The notes beneath the pieces were generated by a model. It was not told the DNA's origin, made no database searches, and saw nothing but the letters and a program-made list of their open reading frames with translations. From positions 2,028,691 through 2,092,690 of the forward strand of contig BFEA01000171.1 of NCBI GenBank assembly GCA_003427395.1: a stretch of DNA of 64,000 nucleotides, written 5' to 3'. The translations under genes and the position numbers were made by a program. This DNA is from Chara braunii (Eukaryota; Streptophyta; Charophyceae; Charales; Characeae). Shown piece by piece: positions 1-11,870 of the stretch; the first letter of the stretch is position 1; each line of letters opens with the position of its first letter.

Positions 1-127
<127 letters not shown>

Positions 128-142
128 CCGACAGATATTATT

Positions 143-235
143 GTACAGTAGAGTAGAGTAGAAAAGAGTAGAAGAGATCATAGAGTAGAGTATTGTGGAG
201 TATTGTAGAGTATTGTAGAGTAGAGTAGAATAGAT
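143..235. repeat. Pentamer satellite, short block 1
   Basis: Degenerate 5-bp periodicity with the units AGAGT, ATTGT and ACAGT. It is the same family as the blocks at 3678-4131 and 4696-6375. Open frames here encode only repeated Tyr-Ser-Thr-Leu-type peptides and are repeat translations, not genes. Confidence 0.85.
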
Positions 236-1329
236 GTAGGAGTTGCGGATCAGTTGTCGACGAGAGAGGGGTGTGCAAGCACATAGGCCGGCGGCAGAGC
301 GCCACCGGGAGCGCTCCGCCGCCCGACGTTTTGACGCAACGGCAGGCTCCGTGGTGAGGGTTGGAAATGAAGAGCGGTTGGGGCGCCATGACAGCAGCTT
401 CGACGCGAGGACGAGAATGCGGGGAGAGAGGTCAGCAGGCGGATGATGAGGCGGGAGAAGGATCATGGGGCATGGAGGAGCAGGCTAGTGGTGTCCGGGC
501 GTTGCTGCAGGCTCTCCTGTTTGCTGTTTCTGTTATGTGCTTGCTTGCTTGAGTGGAAGAACACGGGGGCAGCATATCTCATATCAAGGTCTCGTTGGAG
601 AGGAGCAATGTCGCGGGGGGGAATAAGGGGAGGCAGGCAGGGTTTCATGGGTTAGAGGAAGAGTATTACAAGAAGGAATGGGGGGAGGAACGTGGGAGTA
701 AGATCTTCTATAGGCGGGCGATGTCTGTGACGATGACACCCCTTCATCTCTTTGGGCTACCTGCGAGGGGCGGCTGGCAGGCTCAGCGGTTTAGTTTCGT
801 GACGTGGTTTGGAGTGTTGTGATGTAATCCTAGCTGCGGTCCTGTTACCTTCATCGTTCGGTCCTTTGGGATGGTTGAATAGTCGTCAACCACAGGTAGC
901 CGAGTTGCTTGGGAGCCGATGAAGGAGGAGGTGAGGTTTGGAGAGAGGGGGGGTGCGTTTATGGATGTCGAGGGTAAGTTGTGTTCTTCCTCTTTACGTT
1001 TTGTAGTCGTGATTCTGTTATGACCTTGATGAGATTCTTAATGATGTGATTCCTAGATAGTTTTGTCTAGTTCAATACCTACTAGTCCCGCTAACCTTGA
1101 ATTCCAGATATGCAACGAAAATATAACTAATAACTCTGATTCAGAGGTTTGAAAATCAAGATTAGATCAAGATTAATCCTAACCTGCTTTGGTTGCCTAA
1201 TTCTGACTTAGTTTGTTTGCCTATTTCTTTTGTATCTCATATCATTAGCCGTGTCGACTGTCGTATGTTTTGTAGCTAAATTATTTCTTGGGCAATATTC
1301 TTAGCCTAAGATTCATAAAATCAGAGGTC
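236..1329. other. No supported gene
   Basis: Several short overlapping open frames occur on both strands (longest about 89 codons), but none shows a recognisable domain. Bases 240-960 are G-rich and the rest is AT-rich. I see no RNA gene or transposon terminus here. Confidence 0.5.
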
Positions 1330-1659
1330 GGGCACCTCTGATTTCTTAAAAGTAATTTTCAAATTTTAACTCAATCGTTTTGATTTGCTGATTTGTCTTG
1401 ACGCTTAAATTCATGACGTGCGTAATCTTGATTTCAAAATTCTAGTCACTGTGTGTTCCGATTCAATTTCTGATTGTTTGATCTTGATTTGTGTGGGCGC
1501 CTCTGATTTCTCAAAAGTAATTTTCAATTTTAACTCAATCTCTTTTGATCTTCTGATTTGCCTTGACGCTTAAATTCATGAGGTCCGTAATCTTGATTTC
1601 GAAATTTTAGTCACTGTGTGTTCCGATTCAATTTCTGATTGTCTGATCTTGATTTGCGA
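1330..1659. repeat. Tandem duplication of a 165-bp unit
   Basis: Bases 1330-1494 and 1495-1659 are two head-to-tail copies. Both run from GGGC(A/G)CCTCTGATTTCT through GACGCTTAAATTCATGA and GTGTGTTCCGATTCAA to GATCTTGATTTG. A few substitutions and small indels separate them. No coding potential is evident. Confidence 0.9.
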
Positions 1660-2469
1660 GTTTTTGAAAATCGGACTTAGTTCTGATGTCTCAATAATCA
1701 TTCCACATGTTTTTGGCTATTGAATCTGAATGGAAGCATCTCCTTTAGGGTTGGAGCCCCTCCCTGCGAGAGTTACACAGGGTGGGTGGTGTGATCTTTG
1801 AGAGGGAGGGGCGGTGTTGAGGTTTTGTCCTTTTCTGGGCCACGCTGATTTTTGGGTCGGATCAGCTATGGCGGTTGGGGAGAAAGGACAAGGGGTGCTG
1901 ATATCAGCATGGTGAGATGTTGTAGGGTTGTTTCACTTGAAGGGGGTGGGGCTGTAGGGAAGGGGGATCTTCGGCTCTGCGGGGCATACTTTAGGGTGTA
2001 CTGTATGTAGCTGAGGGAGCAGGAGTGGATTTTAGGGGGCTGTTCTAAACTGGGGCTGGGAGGTGAGGGGGCGCTTCCCCGTGGAGGCAGTATCACACAA
2101 GGGGTCGTTTTTTAAGGGAGAGGAGTAATCCGTTTTGGTTCTTGTGAGCCTTGTACATGTAATCGAGATTAGACTAGGTGTTGGAGTTTCCATGGGGAGA
2201 GAGGGTGGTTTTTTCCCTCTCTTCCCCTCTTCTTGTGGAAATAGTAAGCGTTGAAACGTGTATAGGTTTTTCTCAATCTTCTGATTTTTCAATATGTTCT
2301 TGAGAGAGGTGAGTGGGAGAAGTAGATGGTGGGATATCAGGCGTCCTACTAGCAAGGGGGCTAGCTCGTAGGATGGAAATAGGGTACAACAGCAGCATAG
2401 ATGGTGGCTCTGTTGCAGTAAGTCTTGCCGGAGTGAGGTAAAGAGGATTGTTGGGGGGGTTATGAGTTG

Positions 2470-3580
2470 TTTGTCCTTAGCCGAAGCCAGGTAATGCCCT
2501 GGTACCTCAAAAAAAGAGGGAAGGGGGGGGATCTAGAACTGGAGGATGGAAGGTAGTAAGGGGGCTCTCAACAGAGGAAGGTTGCTTGTTAAGGTAAGTA
2601 GGTTAGAAGGACGATGCTGGGACGACACAGGCCGGTGCTGGAGCTTTTGCTCTGTGACCTAGGGGGCGCTTGAGGCCTGTGGAGTTATGTCGAGGGTGGA
2701 AGGCATAACCAGACCGTTCGACGTAGCCAGCGCCGGGATATTAACCCTGTAACCTGTGTCGGGGGCTTACCGCTAAGGGAAATATCGAGGGAGGAAGGCA
2801 GTTCCTGTCCGTCAGAACTAGGTTGGTCAATTTGGGGAAGGTTGTGGTGCCCTGTTACCCTAGCAGAAGGGGGCATGCGATCAAGTGAGTTCTGGTACGA
2901 GGACTGAAAGCCTGGACCGACGTTCCGTCTGTTGAGGAGGGGAGTTTTGGATGGTAGGCAGTTTTAGTTTAGACCCCCCGATCTCATATTTTTCCAAGCC
3001 TTTTCATATTTTTTATGAATTTTAGCCTATCTCATAAGGAAAGTCTTGAGAATGCCTTAGGATTCTAGGCACCTCTTGCAACTCATTTTAGGTTTTTTAA
3101 TGTTGTTATATTCATGGATCTGCGGTTTTCCGATGCCAGAACGACGCTGGTCGGAGCTGGGGGGTTGCCCTCTAACCTGTTGATAGCAGGAGCATTAGGC
3201 CCGGTAGAGAGATCTGGGGATGCCTTGGGCCGGGCATTCCAAGGGAAAACCAAGGGTTGATGTCGGTACGACGCTGGCCGGAGCTAGGGTAAATTGTGTT
3301 GCCCTATAACCTAGCAGGATGCGGGCATGAGGCCTGGGAAAGCTCGGCAGGGAATAAGACGGTGTTAGAGAATTTTAGAATGTTTTGTTGGGGATTCCAG
3401 GGGTTCTGAGCATTCAAAGGGTTTCTGTGGCTTTTCTTTTTGACTTAGTAAGTACTACTTAAGTAGCCTAGCAATAGGTTAGCAGTTATCCATGTTTTTC
3501 CTTAATTTTCTAGAATCTTTTTCATAGTTTTCAGATTGTTCTTAGCCGAAGTCAGATAATAGCCCTGGTATTTCAAATCA
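2470..3580. repeat. Degenerate interspersed repeat block
   Basis: A motif CTTAGCCGAAG(C/T)CAG(G/A)TAAT followed by CCCTGGTA and TCAAA occurs near 2477 and again near 3541. Between them a second motif, GACGCTGG(T/C)CGGAGCT followed by TTGCCCT and TAACCT, recurs near 3133 and 3271. Weaker versions lie near 2613 and 2810. This looks like an eroded nested or tandem transposable-element array; no protein domain is visible. Confidence 0.55.
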
Positions 3581-3677
3581 TTTGTATAATTTTATATGGG
3601 ACGCTGGGCCCGGTTCCCAGCACGTGTTGCTCCCCACGAATAGACTGGAGTATTTGTCCCAAAAAAAAAAAAAAAAA

Positions 3678-4131
3678 GTAGAATAGAGTATAGTAGATAT
3701 CGTACAGTAGAGGAGTATTGTGGAGTATTGTAGAGCAGAGTAGAGTACAGTACAATACAGCTCAATAAAGTATTGTTGACAAGAGAATCGTATCGTAGTG
3801 TAGAGTTGAGAATCGTAGAATACAGTAGAGTATCATAGAGTGGAGTATCATATAGTATCGTAGAGTAGAGTAGACTATCGTAGAGCAAAGTATCGTAGAG
3901 CAGAGTCGAGTATCAAACATAGTAGAAAATTGTGAAGTACAGATGAGTGGAGTAGAGTAGAGCAGAGTAATGTGAAGTAGCGCAACATAGAGTAATGTGG
4001 AGTAGTCGAAGAGTAGTAGCATGTAGTAGGGTATTGTAGAGTAGACTATCGTAGAACAGAGTATCGTAATGTAGAGTAGAGAAGAGTATCATTGTTTTTA
4101 GAGTAGAGAATCGAAGAATGGAGTATCATAT
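3678..4131. repeat. Pentamer satellite, block 2
   Basis: The 5-bp units AGAGT, ATCGT, ACAGT and AAAGT keep phase for about 450 bp after an A-run at 3661-3677. The block is interrupted at its right end by the hAT-like element at 4140, and block 3 continues beyond it. The long minus-strand open frames here are translations of the repeat. Confidence 0.92.
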
Positions 4132-4139
4132 AGTTTTAT

Positions 4140-4687
4140 CTAGGTAGCAAATCCGGATATCCGGCAGACCAATTTTATCCGGAAATTTCAATCCGGATGA
4201 ATTTTCCGAATTAATTCCAGATATGGAAAATCCGGCCCTGCGCAAATTTTTTTTTTTTCCAAAAAAAAAAAAAAATCAAAAAAATCTGGAAAAAAAGTAT
4301 GTTGTTCATATCAATGATACAAACAACGTTTGGCTTGAGGTCATCTTTGATATATCAACAGATATAAAGATAAAAAAATAAAACAGAAGAAGAACATAAT
4401 ATTTAGATAAAAAATTATAGAATGAATTAAGCATCCCCCCTCTAAACCCCTTTATTCCCTATCTTACCCCCTTTAAACCCTTCAATGCCCTATCAAGCTT
4501 TTCATGAAATAGGAATGTAGTTCTATTGTATTTTGCATGCGCAATATCACTTTTTTTTTCTTTTTTTTCTTCTTTTCTTTTTTTGGCCTTTTTTTTAATC
4601 ATCCGGATTTCCGGATGATCCTACCCCCCGATCATCCGGCCAGATAATCCGACCAGATTATCCGGCCAGATAACCCATGCTACTTAG
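4140..4687. mobile_element. hAT-like MITE, copy 1 (548 bp)
   Basis: A perfect 8-bp target-site duplication, AGTTTTAT, lies at 4132-4139 and 4688-4695. The ends are short inverted repeats: left CTAGGTAGCA, right reverse complement CTAAGTAGCA. Just inside both ends the motif ATCCGG or its complement is repeated about ten times. The centre is AT-rich with A/T homopolymers and contains a core (near 4298: TATGTT, then CAAC, then TTTGGCTTGAG) related to copies at 11871, 12181 and 28434. There is no transposase. 8-bp duplications are typical of the hAT superfamily; assignment to hAT is inferred from that and the terminal structure. Confidence 0.82.
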
Positions 4688-4695
4688 AGTTTTAT

Positions 4696-6375
4696 AGAGT
4701 TGAGTATCGTAGAGTATCATGGACAAGAGTATCGTATCGTAGAGTATGGTACAGTAGAGTAGAGTAGGGTAGAGTAGAGTACACTATTGTAGAGTACAAT
4801 ATCGTAAAGTAGAGTAAAGTAGAGCACCGTAGGGTAGAGTAGAGCACAGTACCATAGAGTAGTGCAAAATAGAGTAGACTGGAGTAGAGTAGCATGCAGT
4901 AGTGTATCGTACAGTATCGTAGAGTACAGTGTGGTAGAGTACAGTATCGTAGAGTATCGTATGGTATCGTGCAATATCGTAGACTATCATAAAGTAGATT
5001 ATCAAAAAGTAGAGTATCATAGAGTAAAGTAGAGTAAAATATCATAGAGTAGAGTAGAGTAGAGTAGAGTAGAGTAGAGTAGAGTAGAGTAAAGTAGGGT
5101 AAAGTAAACTAGAGTAAAGTAGAGTAAAGTAGAGTTGAGCAAAGTAACATAGAGTAAAGTGGAGTAGACTATCAAAGACTATTGTAACGTAAAGTACAGT
5201 AGAGTCTCTTAGAGTAGAGTATCGTTACTGTGGTAGGGTAGAGTAGAGTTGAGAAGAGTAGAGTAGAGTAGAGTAGAGTAGAATACAGTAGAGAAGAGTA
5301 TCATAGGGTAGAGTATCGTAGATTATCGTAAAGTAGAGTAGAGTAGAGTACGGTATCGTAAAGTAGAATAGAGAAGAGTGGAGTAGAGTAGTGTAGAGTA
5401 GAGCAGCATAGCTTAGAGTATCGTAAAGTGCAATAAAGGAGGATATCGTAGAGTAGACTATCATAGAATATTAATATTGTTGAGCAGCGTGTTGTATAGT
5501 GGATTATTGTAGAGTGATGTAGAGTATTGTAGAGTATTGTAGAGATTGTAGACTATTGTCGAGAATTGTAGAGTATCATAGGGTGGTGTATTGTAGAGAT
5601 TCGTAAAGCATCATCGAGTATCGAAGAGTAGAGTAAAGTAGAGTGTTGTAGTAAAAAGTAGAGTAGAGTAGAGCAAAGTAGAAATAGAGTAGAGTAGAGT
5701 GGAGTGGAGTAGAGTAGAGTAGAGTAAAGTAGAGTAGAGTAGAGTAGAGTAGAGTAGAGTAGAGTAGAGTAGAGTAGAGTAGAGTAGAGTGAAGTAGAGT
5801 AGCGTAGAGTAGAGTAGAGTAGAGTACAGTAGAGTAGAGTAGAGTACAGTAGAGTAGAGTAGAGTATAGAGTAGAGTAGACTAGTGTAGTCTAGTCTAGA
5901 GTAGAGTAGAGTAGAGTAGAGTAGAGTAGAGTAGAGTAGAGTAGAGTAGAGTAGAGTAGAGTAGAGTAGAGAAGAGTTAAGTAGAGTCGAGAAGAGTTGA
6001 GTAGAGTTGAGTTGAGTAGAGTAGAATAGAGTAGAGAAGAGTAGAGTAGAGTAGAGTAGAGTAGAGTAGAGTAGAGTAGAGTAGAGTAGAGTAGAGTAGA
6101 GTAGAGTAAAGTAGAGTGGAGTGGAGTAGAGCAGAGCAGAGCAGAGCAAGATAGAGCAGAGGAGAGGAGACGAAAGAAAAGTAGAATGGAGTTGAGTATC
6201 ATAGAGTATCGTAAAATAGATTAAAGCAGAGCAGAGGAGAGTACAGGAGAGTAGAGTAAAGTACAGTATCGTAAAGTAGAATAGAATAGAGTAAAGTAGA
6301 GCACTGTAGAGTAGAGTAGAATAGAGTAGGGTAGAGTAGAGAAAAGAATAGCAGAATACAGTAGAGCAAGTATCA
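4696..6375. repeat. Pentamer satellite, block 3 (about 1.7 kb)
   Basis: Long array of the 5-bp unit AGAGT. It includes near-perfect runs at about 5690-5880 and 5890-6120, and peripheral zones rich in variants such as ATCGT, ACAGT, AAAGT and AGAGC. Most variants keep A at position 1 and GT or GC at positions 4-5. Because 5 is not a multiple of 3, all frames of one strand translate to a 5-residue periodic peptide; the frames of 280 and 103 codons on the minus strand are artefacts of this. Confidence 0.96.
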
Positions 6376-6810
6376 TAGATTTTTGGGAATTTCAACTTTC
6401 ATTCTTCAAAAAAATCCCGAAAAAGGAAAATATGATGCACAACATTGCAATACAAAATAAGTTTAAACAACTTTTTTTTCCTCTCTTTTTCTTACCCCCC
6501 CCCCTTCTTTTAAAGATCAGGAGCATCACCCGGCTTAGCTTTGTATATTACGAAAGTCAGGAATCAGGCCTTGTGTCCCTTACAAAAAGGTAGGTAGTCC
6601 CATTGATGGACGAGATATCATCGGTCAAGCTAAAAAATAAGACCATTATTCACTGCAAACCATAATACACTCTATAATAGGAAGGAAGCTAAGTTCATCC
6701 GAAAATGGAGGCTCGACTGACAAACAAGAAAGAACAAAAAAATTAAGCAAAACATGGAACATCCACTTTCGCAACCATGATTCTACCTTGCCACCCGCTC
6801 AACACTGGAT
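6376..6810. other. No supported gene
   Basis: AT-rich spacer between two satellites with a T-run and C-run near 6471-6508. No feature supported. Confidence 0.5.
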
Positions 6811-8240
6811 AGAGGATGAAGGAAGATTCGTCTAATCACTCGATATATATTAGTTCAACTGGATTGATTAATTGAATTGAACTAGTAAAGATGAAGTGAT
6901 TGAATGGAGGGTGAAGGAAGATTCATTCAATCACTTGATCTTATACTATTTCAACATGTTTTTATATTTGGATTGAACTAATATAGATTGAGTGCATTGG
7001 ATAGAGGATCAAGGAAAATTCGTCAAATCAATTGATATATACGTAGTTCAACTTGATTAATTAACTGGAATGAACTAGAAAAGATGAAATGATTGAATAG
7101 AGAATCAAGGAAGATTTGTTCAATCACTTCATCTTATACTATTTCAACTTGTTTGGATTATTGGATTGAACTAGTATAGACTCAGTGCATTGGATAAATG
7201 ATAAAGGAAGATTCATCTAATCATTTGATATACACTTAGTTCAACTGGATTTAATTAACTGAATTGACCTAACGAAGATGAAGTGATCGAATAGAGGATC
7301 AATGAAGATCCGTTCAATCACTTGATCTTATACTATTTCAACTTGTTCGGATTATTGGACTGAACTAGTATAGACTCGGTGCATTGGATAAATGATAAAG
7401 GAAGATTCATCTAATGATTTGATATATATTTAATTTAACTGGATTTAATTAACTCAATTGAACTAGCGAAGATGAAGTGATCGAATAGAGGATCAATGAA
7501 GATTCGTTCAATCTCTTGATTTTATATTATGTCAATTTGTTTGGATTATTGGATTGAACTAGTATACATTGAGTGCATTGGATTGAGGATCAAGGAAGAT
7601 TCAATTTATCACTTGAAATACATTAGTTCAATAAGATTTATTAACTTACAGAAACTAGTAAAGATGAAGTGATTAAATAGAGAATCAATGGAGATTCATT
7701 AAATCACTTAATCTTATACTATTTCAACTTGCCTAGTTGATTGGATTAAAATTGTATGGATTGAGTGCACTAGATAGAGTTCAAGGAAGATTTGTCTAAT
7801 CACTTGATATATATTAGTTGAACTAAATTAATTAGTTGAATTGAATGAAATGATTGGATAGAGGATCAAGGGAAGATTCATTCAATCACTTCACCTATTT
7901 TATTTCAACAGGTTTGAATGATTGGATTAAACTGGTATAGATTGAGTGATTGGCTAGAGGATCAAGGAATATTCATCCAATCACTTGATGTATTCAATTC
8001 CAACTAAGACTGATTGACTGAATTAAACTAATATAGATGAAGTGATTGAACAAAAGAGTCAAGGAAGATTCGTTCAATCACTCGATGTATACTAGTTCAA
8101 ATAATTTGTCTGGTCGTTTAACCTATTATTCAAAAAGCAGTTGCATAGAGGATCAAGGAAAATCTGTTTCATTGTTTAGTGTGCGCTGCTTAGTGCCTTG
8201 ACTTAATGAGACGGTGAGATAAAGAATCAAGGATGGGTAG
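6811..8240. repeat. Satellite of about 97-bp monomers, 15-16 units
   Basis: The phrase GAGGATCAAGGAAGATTC (with variants) starts at about 6812, 6907, 7004, 7100, 7197, 7294, 7391, 7488, 7585, 7680, 7777, 7861, 7957, 8056 and 8148. The modal spacing is 97 bp. Two monomer types alternate: one continues TCTAATCACTTGATATATA and the other TTCAATCACTTGATCTTATA, so the higher-order unit is a dimer of about 194 bp. The array degrades after about 7780. It is AT-rich and non-coding. Confidence 0.93.
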
Positions 8241-10149
8241 TTTGATTGTCAAGGGTTGAAATGCATTGTCTTATAGTTAGTTGTTTGTCCATCTTGTATA
8301 AAACCTTAAGGAAAAAGCAAGAAAAAACAATAGGTGCAGATTCAATAAACTTAGGCCGATGAAAACATAAAAGAATAATAGAACGGAAAGAATTTGTAAA
8401 AACTAGGAGAATTTGAAAGGAAAGAACTCGATTGTGCGAGCCAACCTCTTTGATGATTGAATGACAGAAGTTGTTAAGGTACTTCACGACATGATGTAAA
8501 CAGAATAGACCAAGGATAAGCGTAGTTTACAAATGAATAGACCAAGGATCGAGACGTTAGAGAGGGGGGGAAATTTTCCTCTAGGATACAAATTACATAG
8601 GTTCAAGGAAGTAGAACACCTTGAGAAAGTAAAAATATCGCGTCGTGTGAGAAGGGTTAAAACAGTACAACCCTTAGATAGTTACTCTCTATGGTAAAAT
8701 AGTAGGACCTTGAAGTACGAGAACTTCAGTAGAGAAGGACTTGAGAGAAGAAAAAGGTCGGGGGGGGGCTGAAACTTGATGGTCTGTGTATGTGCAGCTT
8801 GCGAATATTGAGATATCTCTTAGGAAAAAGGGACTTGCAGATAAGTTTGAGCATCAACTCCAATATTTATTTCTACTTTGGATAAAAAGGTCGGTTCAGC
8901 CGATTCAATTGCCTCTTGATAAAGACAAACCCCCCTTAGGCAGGCAAATATTTCCTTCCGCTCCATGTATGAAAGGTCGTAGATACATTCATGTGTCATT
9001 GGAGTTCATTGAGGGGGACTAAGCATAATGAGTGACATAAATAGGAAGGAATGTAGAGTGTGGTTTTCAGGAGTGAGGGACGAGATGATAAGCAAGTGGT
9101 TGACGACATTTAGTGCATGGCATGTGTTTTTTCCACGTTTTTGCACTTGTGCATGTCTTCGATCAATCCATTTTCTCTTATTGATTGCATTTTTTGCATT
9201 CTGTGTTGGTACGTCTACTTCATTAACATGCTATGGCTATGAAAATGTGATAGTTTATGCATGTTAACCCGTATCCTATATTTTACTTGCAGATTTAAAG
9301 TCCAAAAGGGAGCGTCTATAAGATGAGTACAGTCCCTAGCTCGGTAAAAAATAGAGCGCAAACCGTTTAGTCGATCCAAGGGTCAATATCCTTTTTGAAT
9401 TATGTCGTTTGACTGGTGTATCCGTTGTAGGTGAGACTATTGTCTGTTGTGCCACGCCAAAATCCCCCTAACACATAGAACGCGACCCTTACTGGATTAG
9501 CGTCATTGTTACTGAAAAGTAAGGGATCCTTAGGAGCTTAGCTAACATCGGCAAGAGGAATTTACATAGTGTTTTTCACTAAGAGTCCTCATGGATTGCG
9601 TCTTTGCAGACGCTGCATGATTTTGCATACATGTGCTTGGGTTAAATTAAATAGTCACCGTAATGGTCTGGTCGAATTCCCATGATTGAACAACTATGTT
9701 GACATCGGTCCATCGAGATGCCTATATGCGAGTTTTTGCACCTCTCACTAAAAATATAAGTTGTGTGACCCAAACCTCAAACAAAATTTGGGAGATTGTT
9801 TGAAAACCTGAATAATTGTTGACTCTCTGTTCTTTTTCTACCACACGCTATCCCTATACTACTCACGATAGAAGAAAAAACCTCGGTTGACCTACCTCTG
9901 ACACCACATGTAAAAGTCGCCACATGTGGGTCGGTAGCTCAGCAGGGATGCACCTACTTTGAAGGAAGTGACAGCCCCTTAGGTGGAAGGAAGTTGTACC
10001 CTCGCAAAACCTTAACTAGTCACAAAGGGGATGCGAGACGTATTTACTGGCACGCACAGTTAGAGTGGTGTTTGGATGGATGGTGGAACACTCTTGTGCG
10101 ACAAAGCCATGAAGATCGGATACACGTGACCGCGCGGGGGCCGCACGTT
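8241..10149. other. No supported gene
   Basis: Two adjacent plus-strand frames near 8786-9022 and 9028-9267 are open, but they match no family I recognise and are short enough to arise by chance. This may be older transposon sequence: the gypsy relic immediately to the right runs toward it on the minus strand, but no RT catalytic or integrase motif is legible here. Confidence 0.45.
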
Positions 10150-11119
10150 GCGACACTATGTCCATAATGTCGTATTTTGGGTCATCGGGTTTGACCTTTA
10201 TCTGATAGTACCAAGATTTTAAGTTATCTTATAAAAATACTTATATGTCTGCATTTCGTCTACAAAGTCATCAGTACGCGGTAGTGACTTTATGTTCTTC
10301 ACTGTGATTGTGTTCCGTCCCCGATAATCTATGCACATTCTCAACTCTTTTTTTTCTTAGACAACTCGTGAGGAGACATGCGGTAAATAAGCCCGTTTAG
10401 AATCTTGTTACAGGGTTCGATATTGATGTGCTGCTCGATTTCCCTTTGAAGTACACTGATCCGGGTTTCTCCTACATCTACGAACTCTTTCAACAATAAC
10501 TTGATTAAGGGTGGTGTAGTATTTTCCTCACTCTTCTCTTCACTCACCAACCTAACATAAGTTACAACGATGTGGTGAACTATCTTCTGGTCCACCACAT
10601 GTCCGGAATACCACAAAGGGAAAGGGCGCACTAGACATGGGACTCATGGAACAGATGAATCTTTTTTTTCTAAGCTTCACTACAGGGCAGTCAGTATTTA
10701 TGCCTGCTCAACTTGATCATGATGTCGATCTCCGTCGTTTCTCCCACGTCCATCACTAAGAAAATGTCAAAGGGTAGGATATCCTTCATTAAGAGAGTCA
10801 AGGAATGTAGTACCTTTTCTAAGTTTTTCCCCTCCTCCAACCAGAAGTATGTGGTCACCCCTTCAACATATTATTCGTTTTCCATCTCCTTATTGTTCGC
10901 CAGTTTACTGACTACTAACTCATCCAACTTCGATACCTTCATTCCAGGATGCAACGTTTGCAAACTTTTTCTACTAATATAACTGTGAATTGACTCCCTA
11001 ACAACTAATGCACCTACACAGGTTTTACGAACCTCTACATGTGTCAAAATCAGTTGCCCTTCACTCTTCTTTTTCATTTTGTCATAGGCTTGACAATGAG
11101 TGATCATTTTTTTCAACAT
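10150..11119 (-). pseudogene. Ty3/gypsy pol relic (protease to RT)
   Basis: Read on the minus strand this is the protease-RT junction of a Ty3/gypsy polyprotein. At 11119-10871 a retropepsin-like stretch includes HSYISRKSLQTL and DELVVSKLAN, but the catalytic Asp-Thr/Ser-Gly is not present at the expected place. At 10631-10341 the RT entry region shows EFVDVGE, IEQHINIEPCN and YRMSPHE. At about 10340-10230 comes MCIDYRGRNTITVKN followed by SLPRTDDFVDEMQ, the RT finger-palm signature. At about 10220-10170, in another frame, comes YYQIKVKPDD. These pieces lie in at least three frames with stops, so the copy is dead. The RT catalytic YXDD, RNase H and integrase are not found downstream. It is more diverged than the element at 34540-57083. 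Confidence 0.8.
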
Positions 11120-11199
11120 CTGCTAGAGAGTCACCTAGAAAGACCCAAACACAAACGGTTCTCTGGAAAGCTACGTGGGAGTCACGAAAACGAGTCATA

Positions 11200-11322
11200 A
11201 TTGCAGTATGGGCCAAGATACAGTTTGCAATTGCACTTCGGTCAATGTATACAACCCAACTTTCTGGCCAGGTAGGGTGACCGAAATATAATTGCAAAAT
11301 ATATCTTGGCCCATACTGCAAT
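11200..11322. mobile_element. Palindromic MITE with TA flanks (123 bp)
   Basis: Nearly the whole element is a hairpin. The left arm, from ATTGCAGTATGGGCCAAGATA at about 11200 to TTCGGTCA near 11244, is repeated inverted in the right arm, about 11278-11322, with only a handful of mismatches. TA dinucleotides lie immediately outside both ends. This is the form of a Stowaway/Tc1-mariner-type MITE; the superfamily is inferred. It lies just upstream of the minus-strand gypsy relic. Confidence 0.75.
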
Positions 11323-11711
11323 TATACCCCTTTTTTTTTACTCCCGTGTAGTTACCCCTATGTTAATATAATCAAACATTATAACACATTATTCAAATAA
11401 AAAGAGAAGCCTCGTTTTTATAAGGAAGTTTTTAATTAAGATGCAAAATTTTAAAGTTGAAAGGATATCGTTTAATATAGAATGATAATTAAAAAAATAA
11501 AATAATTCTCCTTAATGATATATTTTTATTTTGGGATTTCTTTTTGATGTTGTATGATGTTGCACAAAAGGGAGAAGGTAAAAAAATAATTAAAATCTTT
11601 CATAAATAGGTGTCTATAGTGCATACACAAAATTCATAACTAACTCGTAATATTGACAAAATTATCACATTGAGATATATATATATTTCTTTCGCATGTT
11701 TGGTATATTAT

Positions 11712-11772
11712 GACGCTACGTTGTTGTTTCCTGAAATTTTTAACCACATTGTTTATGGTGATGCGCCGAAGA
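11712..11772. repeat. Dispersed repeat shared with about 30235-30295
   Basis: Both places contain a stretch reading GTTGTTTCC, then AAATTTTT(A/C)ACCAC(A/G)TTGTTT. They are clearly related by eye, but I could not define ends or a family. Confidence 0.4.
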
Positions 11773-11870
11773 ACAATAATTTATCGGTCTTCAATTTCAT
11801 CTCTCATGTATGCGGGGAGTATAAATACGTACTCTAAAATACATGTACGTGCTCAAAATCATGAGTATTG

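Noticed and set aside
5553-6395. 280-codon minus-strand open frame of YSTLL repeats
   Set aside because: It is the translation of the AGAGT satellite; period 5 against codon 3 keeps frames open without selection.
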